A stretch of DNA of 64,000 nucleotides. Source: Emiliania huxleyi CCMP1516 (taxonomy: Eukaryota; Haptophyta; Isochrysidales; Noelaerhabdaceae). A model generated the notes under the pieces. It saw only the letters and a program-made list of their open reading frames with translations, was not told the DNA's origin and did no database searches. The stretch is taken from the NCBI RefSeq assembly GCF_000372725.1, contig NW_005200659.1:79947-143946 (forward strand). The letters are read 5' to 3'. This document shows, one piece after another, positions 49,117-57,753 of the stretch (the stretch's first letter is position 1; each line of letters starts with the position of its first letter). A program made the translations under genes and the position numbers.

Positions 49117-51722
49117 GCGGCGGCGAGGGCGCGGTGGCCGTCGGCGAGGGCGCGGACGGGAGTGCGGAGCGAAAGCGGCTGCGTGCGGCGGCGACGGAGG
49201 CGCTGCTCGGCGCCATCGAGCGCCGCTCGGTGAGCGGCCTCGAGGCGGCCATCGCGGCTGCTGTCGAGGCGGGGCACCAGGGCGAGCTAGCGGGCGGGCG
49301 GCTCTGGTGCACCTCCGAGCTGAAGGTGAGAGGAGAGAGGAGAGAGGAGAGAGGAGAGAGCGGCAGTTGATGCTCGCGGCACTCGAAGTGGCCGCGCGGT
49401 ACTTGATCATCGACTCGTCCATAGGCGGCGCGCGCGCTGCTGGCTGGTGAGAGCGGGAGGATCTCGTGCGATCTCGTGCGATCTCGGGGGATCTCAGGGT
49501 ATTCCGCTGATTGGGTAGGCGAGAGTGTTCGCTTGGCCAAGGTCGAGTGCACGCGGGAGAAGGACGCCAAGTCGCTCGAGGCCTTCGCTGGTCGTACCGC
49601 ACCTCCAAAGTACCGAACCAATCGATGGTTCACTCTCGTGGTCGGTATGGTACAGGCGGTCCGCGGGCTCGTGCAGGACCTGCTCAGCTGTCCGGTTCGA
49701 TCCGAACCCCTCGGCGTCGATGAGTCGGGGCGGCGCTATTGGGCTTTCGCCAGTGACCCCGGCCGGCTCTGGGTGGAGGCGCCGGCCGGGGCGGCGTGGG
49801 GGTGGGCGGCTTACATGTCGGCCGCTGCTGTCAAGGCTGTGATCCGGTCGCTCAGAGCGCAGAGCGACCTCAGGCGTGCCCTGGAGCTGCGGCTTCCGCT
49901 CCTCACAGGCATGCCTGATGCCGCCGCCGTGGGCGGCGGAGGTGGCGGGAGCGAGGAGGAGCTGGTCGCGGACCAGGAGCTCTCGAGCCTCAAGGTGTCG
50001 GAGCTACGGGAGCGGCTCAAGGAGCGAGGCCTCTCGATGCAGGGACGACATGAGCAGCTGGTCGAGCGGCTGGCCCACGCCATGGGAGGCGGCAGCTGGC
50101 TCTCCTCATATCTCGCAACATCTTGCAATATCTCGCAATATCTCGCAATATCTCCCCACTAGGCGGCGGCTGGCTCTCCTCCGGCCACGAGCTGCTCGGC
50201 TCTCGCGTCGCGCGTGCCTTTGGAAGGAGGGTGGCGCTGGGCAGCGTGACTAAGTACCTGCCTGCGGACGAGAGCGAGGGCGACCCCGCGCTCTTCCAGC
50301 TTATATCTCCCCCTATATCCCCATATCTCCCCACATCTCCCCACTAGGCGACCCCGCGCTCTTCCGGCTGGTGCACGACGACGGCGACGAGGAGGACCTC
50401 GAGGAGGACGAGGTTGTGCAGGGGAAAAGCCTCTACGCCGAGCACCCAGCCGCACGCCGGTTCGAGGAGAAGGCCGCCAAGGCGCGCGAGGCCGAGGAGG
50501 CCGCCACATCGGTCGAGCTCGAGGGCTGGCGGCTGGAGGGGCATGCGCTCGTGCGGCGGCGCGTCGCCCGCAGCTTCGACGAGGGCGGCCACACGCTCGG
50601 CCTCATCACGCGCTGGCTGCCTGCGGACGAGGCCTCGGGCGACGGCGCGCTCTTCCACGCCGTGCACGACGACGGGGACGAAGAGGATTTGGAGGAGGAC
50701 GAGGCGGCCGAGGCGGCGGCGCTCCTCGAGGCCCTTGGTGCCGAAGCGAGGGCGGCTGCGGCGGAGTGCGCGCGCACGCGGCTGGTGCAGCCCAAGTATG
50801 AGAATAAGCAGCTCAAGAAGGGGGAGCGCGCCGAGGCGGGCCACTTGGGCGTCGAGGGAGCGCGCGCCGAGATCGGTGCGCTCGAGCAGGCGCTGCTCCC
50901 CGGCCTGCGGGCGGCGGGCTCGAGGTGGGTGGCGCCCAAGGCGCGGATCCGCGTGCGCTGGCTGCAAAGCCTCGACGAAGCCGAGCGCGCCTCCGAGCTC
51001 GCCGCGTCCCTCGTGGAGCTCGAGCAGCACTTGCGCGAGTTGCAGAGCGCCGCCGACGTCTCGGAGCGCAAGCCGTGGCGGAGCGATGCCCACGAGTGGC
51101 TCGGCCGCAGCGTGCGGCGCTTCTTTTGGCTCAAGTCGGAGCAGCGCTGGCTGTGCACAGACGCGTCGGTCGGCTCGTGGCTCCCAGCCGAAGGCAGCGA
51201 CGTCGCGCTCTGGCACGTGACGCACGATGACGGCGACCGAAGCTCATTGAGGTCAGGAGGATTCTGTGAGCGTTGTCTTCACACCGGGCAGTCGTGAAAT
51301 CAGGCGATGAGGAGGACCTGGAGGAGCACGAGGTGGCGATCGCGCTCGAGCACTACAGCGAGGGGCGCGCCGAGCCCCTGCCGTCGGAGGCGGGCGCTCT
51401 CAAGGCGGCTGCCGAGGACGAGGACGAGGACGACGAGGCCGGCGGCGGCGAGGCGAGGGAGGAGAGCGGCGGCGACGGGAAGGACTCCCCGACGCTCTGG
51501 AGGTCGGCGGAGGCGCGGGGGCGCTGGCTCTCGGCGCTCGCAGGCGCCCGCACGCCTGAGGTGGTCGCCCTCTGCGCCACTTCGTTGCGCGCGCACACCG
51601 GCCGCTACGCACCGCTCCTCACCAAGCACGGCGAGGCGACGAAGCGCGAGGCGGCGTTCGCTCTCACGGAGGGTTTCTACCACGCGGCCGCGTTTGGCAG
51701 CAAGCGCGCGCGGCGGGCGTGA
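47124..51722 (+). CDS. Chromatin-remodelling-type protein: HMG box, DDT, WHIM, SAP and repeated Tudor-like modules
   Basis: Multi-exon gene. Exon 1 (47124 to about 49326) has a first module (HPWLGVRVARQFGKRCALGT; HDDGDGEDLEEHEVSEA), a long Ala/Lys/Glu helix, an HMG box (KPPKAPRRPRSAYECYAASE; LLAATWKGMSDEERAPFAAA), then a DDT domain (AADVLAAWDFFQTLGEGVL, KVSPFSAAELSQALTHPGE). Exons near 49371-49450 and 49523-50088 hold WHIM parts (CPVRSEPLGVDESGRRYWAF) and a SAP motif (SSLKVSELRERLKERGLSMQ). Later exons repeat the first module (HELLGSRVARAFGRRVALGS; LVHDDGDEEDLEEDE; WLPADEASGDGALF; HEWLGRSVRRFF). DDT plus WHIM is the signature of ISWI-complex accessory subunits; the repeated modules resemble Tudor-like domains of plant DDT proteins. 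Introns at 50089-50162, 50280-50347 and 51233-51303 are GC-AG and 68-74 bp. Nuclear, by inference. Confidence 0.8.
50089..50162 (+). other. GC-AG intron with 21-bp flanking direct repeat
   Basis: 50087-50107 and 50161-50181 match in 20 of 21 bases (AGGCGGC, A or G, GCTGGCTCTCCTC). The second copy is exon; the first supplies the GC donor. The insert between is made of short ATATCTCGCA / ATATCTCCCCACT units. Length 74, so retention would shift the frame. Confidence 0.85.
50280..50347 (+). other. GC-AG intron with 23-bp flanking direct repeat
   Basis: 50279-50301 and 50347-50369 match in 22 of 23 bases (core GGCGACCCCGCGCTCTTCC). The insert is again ATATCTCCCC-type repeats ending CCCCACTAG, like the previous intron 190 bp upstream. 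Length 68. Confidence 0.85.
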
Positions 51723-52472
51723 GCGCGCGGGGACCGCGGCGCCGGGGGCGTGGCAGGCAGCGACGAGGCTCGCGCACTCCGCGGCCGCTCCTACCTTCGT
51801 TAGTACGGTCCGAGTGAGCGGTTCGGGAGGACCCGCGCCCTCTTTTTGCTCTGTGTTTGTATGTACATTGCGGTGCGCAGCGATCAATCTGTCTGAGTGT
51901 GTCGCACTCGTGGCGCGCGTTTGTGAGCATTGAGGTGTGCTAGAGAACCCCCACCTCTCGGTCTCGTGTCTATGTACAGTGGGTCTGTGACCTCATCGTG
52001 CCGCCAGAGGTATTATTGTCCCGCGCTACTCCTGTCTCCTCGCTCCATTCACACGCATCACACGCACCCGGCGCGGATAAAGCATAAATACACCCCATGA
52101 AGCATGATCACTGATAACCCCCCCCCGAAGGGGATAGCCGGGGGCTAACGGCTATGAAAAGTACTGACGTATGATATAGCCGCGCTTCTCAGTGCTCTCT
52201 CCGGTCAAAACAAGAAGTAAAAACCATTCGCGCCGGAGCGCGGAGGGCGAGACTAGCCCGCAATCCCGCAATGTTCTTCACACTTCACCTTCCCAAAACT
52301 AACTTACTAACCCGATTTTGAAGATCGCCTCCTCCGTCTTGAACTTGGATGTTGTTGTTGACTGAAAGGCCCAGCGAATGTCAGTCGCGCTGCAGCTCGC
52401 GGCGGCGGATGAGATTGCGACACTCGAGAGGGTGAAGCTTCTGTGGGCCTCTTCCGGCCGGACGACCGAGCT
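51723..52472. other. Intergenic region, no gene seen
   Basis: No supported coding sequence. A short inverted stretch AGCCGGGGGCTAACGGCT lies near 52137-52154. The region is clearly less GC-rich than the flanking genes. Confidence 0.45.
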
Positions 52473-52595
52473 TTGTTTGCGTTGCCCTACAGTCTCAGCT
52501 CCCTATAGTCTCAGCTAGGTCACTTGTAGTCTCAGCTAGCTGAGACTAAATAGGGCAATGGGGCAAAAGCTGAGACTTAAGGGCAAAGCAAACAA
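52473..52595. mobile_element. 123-bp MITE-like inverted repeat
   Basis: The left end TTGTTTGCGTTGCCCT and the reverse complement of the right end, TTGTTTGCTTTGCCCT, differ at one base, and both continue (after two different bases) with AGTCTCAGCT. The motif AGTCTCAGCT occurs four to five times, in both orientations, so the whole unit can fold on itself. No clear target duplication. Confidence 0.65.
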
Positions 52596-52622
52596 TCCAC
52601 TTGACGCCCTCTTGACCTGTCT

Positions 52623-53640
52623 ATGGTAGCCGGCTTCACTTTCGAGCTCGTGCCAACCAAGCACACCCTCCACCTCGCTTCTACCCGGCCGGAGTGGGGC
52701 GCCAACGCCAACAATGGCACCGTGCGCGGTATCCAGGTGCAACTGATGACGACGCGGTTTCACATCACGATGCATGCGGTACTCCACGAGCTGGCACACC
52801 ACCCCTCACGAGTGCAGCACGGCGGCACCGCTTGCGTTGTGGCCTTGCCTTACCGCACCTGCCCCAACGATTTGAACGAGCACTGTCCTGGCCGGCCGCT
52901 TCTGGTCATGGAGCAGTACACAGACGCCGAGTTGCAGCTTTCCAAGCGCCCGCTCTGCCCTACGCTCTGGGGCTGCGACGCAGACCGCCGGCTGATTCTG
53001 CTGACAGCCAGCCGCCCGCTCTTCTTCCGCAAGAGCTGCATGCGCTCCGCGTCGGTCGATGGCGTCCTCATGGTTCCGTATATGTCTCACGTGCGCTCTG
53101 CTGCCATTGCCGCCGCGGCCCTCCCTCGAACAGTGCGCGTCGCCTACTTTGCGTCCGCATACGGCCACGGCGCCGCACGGAAAAACGGCTTCGACAAGTG
53201 GCGCCGAGCACTTGGCACTGCATGCGATAAGATCGAGAAAAACTACTGCCGAGCTGGCTGCCGCTGCGAGTGAGCTCGGCGAGACCACTGCGTGTGGATA
53301 CGGCTGGCCGGTCATGAATGGTCGGAACGCCGCGGACGCAGTCGAGTTATACGCTGCGTCGGTCTTTTGCCTCATGCCCCCCGGGGACACGATTGTGCGC
53401 GGCGCGATCGCGGACGCGCTTTCCGTTGGCTGCATCCCCGTCTTCTTACATCCGGCGCAGCAACACATCTGGCCGAGCCACTGGGACGGCAAGCGTGCAA
53501 GCGTCCTTTTCGACTGGAGCGCCTGGATGGACGACAAGATGGGTAACGTCGCAGTTGAGATTGAGCTCGCGGGAGAGCTCGCGGAAGACATTGAGCTCGC
53601 GGATGCTGGCCGGCGGGCGCAGAGAAGGCGGCGCAACTAA
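52623..53640 (+). pseudogene. Exostosin-like glycosyltransferase (GT47) with one frameshift
   Basis: The first frame (52623 to about 53245) carries GTACVVALPYRTCPNDLNEH, RPLLVMEQYTDAELQL, SRPLFFRKSCMRSASVDGV and LPRTVRVAYFASAYGHGAAR; the second frame (about 53246-53640) continues ELAAAASELG, ELYAASVFCLMPPGDTIVRG and ALSVGCIPVFLHPAQQHIWP, the exostosin C-terminal signature (FCL.P.GD...R...DA...GCIPV). The two join if the A5 run at 53238-53242 had one A fewer, so either an inactivating indel or a homopolymer sequencing error. No signal anchor is visible upstream; the gene may be 5' truncated or begin in an unseen exon. The family extends or trims glycans in the Golgi. Confidence 0.75.
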
Positions 53641-53695
53641 AAGCCTGGGGGTGAGCGTGGGCGCGCCGCGGCCTACGGGCAACTGGTCACCGTCC

Positions 53696-53929
53696 ATGGG
53701 CACGTCCATGGGCGTGGATGTGTTCCGGGGGCTATTGCGGGTCCCCGCGCATCACGTGCGTGAGTTGCAGCGTGCGGTCGCGGACGCCGCGCCGAGGGTG
53801 ATCTACCGCGGCGACCGCTTGCCCACAGACACGATGTCCAGCCCCGACGCGGTGGACATGCTCGTGCGCGCATTTGACGCGCATGCCAGTGCGCAGCAGC
53901 TATCTAGCAAGATAGCAGAAAGAGACTAA
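53696..53929 (+). CDS. Small hypothetical ORF or terminal exon
   Basis: 77 codons from an ATG; contains VDVFRGLLRVPAHHVRELQR and VIYRGDRLPTDTMSSPDAVD. The frame is open upstream to 53642, so it may instead be an exon of a larger gene. No domain recognised. Confidence 0.25.
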   Translation: MGTSMGVDVFRGLLRVPAHHVRELQRAVADAAPRVIYRGDRLPTDTMSSPDAVDMLVRAFDAHASAQQLSSKIAERD

Positions 53930-54053
53930 AGCACTTGGAGCACTTGGAGTGCACGAAATAGCGTGCTTCCTCTTGATCACAGCGGTTTGCGCTCCAATTT
54001 TCTCGCGAGGCTCCTCCCCCTGGGCCCGGCGGCCCTAGGCCGCGATACTACTT

Positions 54054-55815
54054 CCATGGGTGCCGCCAGCATTCCGCTGCTCGTGACCCATGCCTGCCTC
54101 CCTCCCGACACTGATCCCGACGCGGTTGTGTGCTCCCGACAGGCAAGCCTCCGCGCGACAATCCCAAGCGCCGGCGCGGCGGCGCTGCCGCCGCCGGCGC
54201 TGGCGACGCCTTTGCTGGAGCACAACCGCGTGGCAAGCGCGCCACCGAGAGCTTGCGCCAGGCCGGCCAGGCGCGGTTCGAAGGGCTGCTGCAGTCCAAG
54301 GTCGACCTGCACGCCGGAATCGTCCGCGGTGTCGAGTCGCGGCCGTTTGGCGTGATGGGGCCTCGCATGCGCTACCTCCGGCGAGACAGCGTCGCCTACG
54401 CAGCGGCGAGGGTGCTCTGGCTCCTGCTCAGCGCCGGCCTGCTCGCCTCGCTGGGCCTCTTCACGCTGCCGACCAGCGCGTGCCACCTTGGCTGGCTGCT
54501 CATGTTCGGCCTCGACCTGGTGCAGCCTCTAACTCTACCCCAACCCCAACCCGAAGGCAAACTACTACTACGTACACCGAACAACAAACTACACCGCACA
54601 GGTGTCCAGTATCCTCCGCCTCACCGGCCTCTCCGAGCGTCTCGAGCCGCCTCTCCTCTTCTGGCTCCGTCCGCCCTGAACGGCTCCCCGCTGATGAATT
54701 CATTGATCAACTAATGAATCGATACTGACCAGCAGGCTCCTACCCCCCCTGCACGGGTACATGTGGTGCCTGGTCGCTCTCATCGCCGGCGCCATCTTCT
54801 TTGTCGCCTCGTCCCAGCTGCTGTGCACGGCGGCTCTTCACGCCTCCCGCTGTGAACAGGCGCTCCGAGCGCCGTCACGCCGTCGGCACTGCACGAGCGG
54901 TGCGACGCCCACAACCAATAAACATAGAACAGAGAAGAGCAAACGTCCAACTCATATGGCTCGCTCGGCTTCGACGACTGCTCTCAGACATCAGTTATCA
55001 ACTAGTTGATCATTGGTTACTGACAGGTATGGCTCGCTCGGCTTCGACCCCTCGCTCGGCCTGCTGCGGCTCGGCTCCGCCGCTGCGCTGCTCGTGCCAC
55101 CGTGCGCGTGCTGCCCCTGTGCGGTATTGGCATGACTAGTGTGGCTATTGGTGCGGGTCTGGCTACGACTGCTAGGTGCGCGCTGCTCCTGTGCGGCTTC
55201 GCGGAGCGGCTGTACTTGGTGGCCGCCTTTGACGACATGCGCTGCCAGCTGCTGTGGTGGCACCGCAGGCGCTCTACGTCGTGTGAAGCCCAACTAATGC
55301 CATTCCTCCATTGCACTCATTCATCAGCGGCACCGCAGGCTCTACGTCGTGTGGGCTCTCCTCTCGCCGCTCGTCCCCCTCGCGCTGTGGACTTTTGCCC
55401 TCGCGCCGGGCGTGGCCACAGGTGACCCCCTCCCCCACCCCCAACCGCCACCACCACCACCACCACCACACACACCGCTCGTCCACGCGCATCTGGGCCT
55501 TGCAACTGCGCCGGGCCCCCTGTCTTTGGACGTGGGGTCGCGAGGGTTGCCTGGCCCTTGCCCCACCACCTTGAGTGTGTGGAGAAGTTTACCTCACCTT
55601 GCATCGCCACAGACTTGCCGAGCTGGACGAACCGCGCCACCGCCATCGCCGTCGCCGCCGCCGTCGCGGCGAACGCGCCCGTGTACCGGTTCGCGCGCCA
55701 CAAGGCGCACGAGTGGCACGCGGGCTTTGGGGCGGTGCGGTGGCTGGAGAGCGGGCGAGGGTGGGTCCTGTGGTCGGTCGACCCGCGGGCGCACCAACCG
55801 GACCGGGACGATTGA
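54054..55815 (+). CDS. Multi-exon, multipass membrane protein of unknown function
   Basis: Joined exons give a protein with at least four hydrophobic helices: a basic leader (GKPPRDNPKRRRGG), ESLRQAGQARFEGLLQSKVD, then VLWLLLSAGLLASLGLFTLP and CHLGWLLMFGLDL, an exon VSSILRLTGLSERLEPPLLF, a helix YMWCLVALIAGAIFFVASSQ, an exon from 55027 (YGSLGFDPSLGLLRLGSAAA), TTARCALLLCGFAERLYLVA with DMRCQLLWWHRR, RLYVVWALLSPLVPLALWTF, and a last exon (HEWHAGFGAVRWLESGRGWV) ending at 55815. The 55269-55338 intron is GC-AG with flanking repeats. I do not recognise the family; the middle exon order near 54850-55130 is uncertain. Confidence 0.5.
55269..55338 (+). other. GC-AG intron with ~25-bp flanking direct repeat
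   Basis: 55259-55285 and 55329-55353 share GGCACCGCAGGC and TCTACGTCGTGTG, differing only by a 2-base indel. Splicing at CGCAG|GC restores HRRLYVVWALL. Length 70, again with the intron start copying the next exon. Confidence 0.8.
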
Positions 55816-56992
55816 GAACCAGAGAGACGCTCGTGCTGGCTGGGTCCTGGGAGGTGGGAGCTTGGGGACACACGCTCCCGGGGAGTGCCCGCACGCGGAG
55901 GCCAACGCCCCCGCTAGCACATATTCTTCTCTTGGTCAAAACAAGAAAGCAAAAATCGTCTCGCGCCGTCCGCCGAGAGCCGCCAAACAAACAAAAACGT
56001 GTTAGAGTTGTTTGGTATTGCTAAAAATCTCTCTCTCTCTCCCAAACAAAGGCCAAAGCGAGGAGCGGGTGCGGGGGTGGGGGGTGGGGGGCGGTGGGGC
56101 AGTGGCCAGTGCGTTAGGCTGAACAAGCTTTTCCTCTCGCACCCCGTCTCTTTTCCTTTCCTTTTTTCTCTACAGCACCCTCTCTTTTCCTCTCTATTTT
56201 CCCGGGGAAACCATCAAATTTTCCGGGCTCTGAGCCGAGTCTGAGGCTGGTTTGGGCCCAAAATCACTCGAGCAAAATCAGCCAAAACGGCAAAATACCG
56301 GGTATTTTGCGGGTATACCTGGAAACCCCCGGGTATACCTGGAAAATACCCTGCGACCGCCTGGGTATCGTGCCGATTTCCTCAATTTTGCGTCAGATTT
56401 TGCCCCAGACCAGCTCTCAGACTCAGGGAAACTCGCGAGTTTCCCGAGGGAAACTCGAGAGAAACAGAATGGAGCACCAAACACCCTCTGTTTCCCCTGG
56501 AAATTTCCGGAAACGCAAAGTGCTGGGGACCCTCTGTTTTCCTTTTTGTTTGCCGGAAAAGCTTGTGCAGGCCAACCAGTGCGGCCGCACACGTGCCAGA
56601 CCTGCCACAGTGCGGCGCGCGCTGCAGCTGGGAGACTTGCGCAGGTGGAAACTTAAGCTTTATATTTTTTCTTCCTGCGTTAGCTTTGACGAAAATTTTC
56701 TCCATTTATTCTTTCGTGCCAGTGTGCTGTGAGAGAGGCTTGTTCTCAAGAATTCTTTTGCGCACCTGTGTCGAGCCTGTCTGTGTGAGAGAGAGTTGGA
56801 GCACTTGGTTGTTTTGTTTAAATTCTTTTGAGTCGCTTAGGCGGCTCCGGTGGTGAGCCGGTGTGTGTGCCAGTCCGCGCCAGTCCGCGCCCTTGTCGTG
56901 CCAGTGTGCTGTGAGAGACGCGATTTTAAGAATTCTTTTGCGCAGTCCTCTCCTCCGCCACTTGCGGGCTCCCTCGCCAGACACGCCCAGGC
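55816..56992. other. Intergenic region with short repeats
   Basis: No gene seen. It contains CT-runs (56030-56042), GGGTATACCTGGAAA repeats (about 56310-56350), the 20-bp palindrome GGGAAACTCGCGAGTTTCCC (56426-56445), and a ~48-bp direct repeat at 56716-56764 and 56898-56944 that ends AAGAATTCTTTTGCGCA. The second copy ends 49 bp before the ATG of the LRR gene, so it may be promoter or 5' leader. Confidence 0.5.
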
Positions 56993-57667
56993 ATGTCCGC
57001 AGCGTCCTCCTCCCTCCGATCGGCGACGAACGTGTACTCGCCAGAGACCTTCACCGCCGCGGATGCCTCGAGCCTCGCCCAGCTCATGGGCAGCGGCTCG
57101 CTCGGTGGGCTCGAGCGGCTCGACCTCTCGGGCAAAAAGCTAGGAGCCGAGGCGCTGCGGCCGGTTGTCGACGCGCTCGGCGACGGCGCGCTGCCGTGGC
57201 TGCGCCACCTCAACATTGGCGGCAACAAGCTCGGCGACGGCATAGAACAGCTCGCCGCCGCGCTCAAAGCGCAGATGCCTAGGATCAACTGCGTGCTGGG
57301 GTCGCTCGAGTCGCTGCACACCGCAACAAACGAGCTCACCAACGACGGCGTCATCGCGCTGACATCGGCGCTCGCGCTCGGTGCGCTTCCGTGGCTCAAG
57401 GTGCTGGGGCTCGGCGGGAACAAGATTGACGACCGTGCCGTCGAGTCCCTCGTGGAGAGCGGGAGCGCGGGGACCTTCAAGACGCTCGAGGGGCTCGGGC
57501 TCGACAACGTCGGCATCACCGCCGACGGGGTCACCACGATGGCGGCGGGCCTGCGCGACGGCGCCTTCCCCTCCCTGCGGCGGCTGAGCCTCTCTCGGCT
57601 GCACGAGCAGCACGCCGACATCAAGGCCGCAGCGGAGGAGCGGAGAGTCCACCTTGGCTTCTACTAA
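56993..57667 (+). CDS. Leucine-rich repeat protein (ribonuclease-inhibitor type)
   Basis: Single exon, 224 residues. LRR units of about 28-30 residues: LGGLERLDLSGKKLGAEALR, LPWLRHLNIGGNKLGDGIEQ, LPWLKVLGLGGNKIDDRAVE, FKTLEGLGLDNVGITADGVT and FPSLRRLSLS. There is no kinase, NACHT or membrane helix, so a soluble scaffold or binding protein. One unit (SLESLHTATNELTNDGVIAL) departs from the consensus. The repeated leader element upstream is noted above. Partner unknown. Confidence 0.8.
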   Translation: MSAASSSLRSATNVYSPETFTAADASSLAQLMGSGSLGGLERLDLSGKKLGAEALRPVVDALGDGALPWLRHLNIGGNKLGDGIEQLAAALKAQMPRINCVLGSLESLHTATNELTNDGVIALTSALALGALPWLKVLGLGGNKIDDRAVESLVESGSAGTFKTLEGLGLDNVGITADGVTTMAAGLRDGAFPSLRRLSLSRLHEQHADIKAAAEERRVHLGFY

Positions 57668-57753
57668 AAAACAAAGAAGAAGAGTTTCATCGAGTAAAAA
57701 TGGAGCACCTGTGCTTCGCGCGTGCATACGCGATACCAAAGGAGGGTCTTGTT

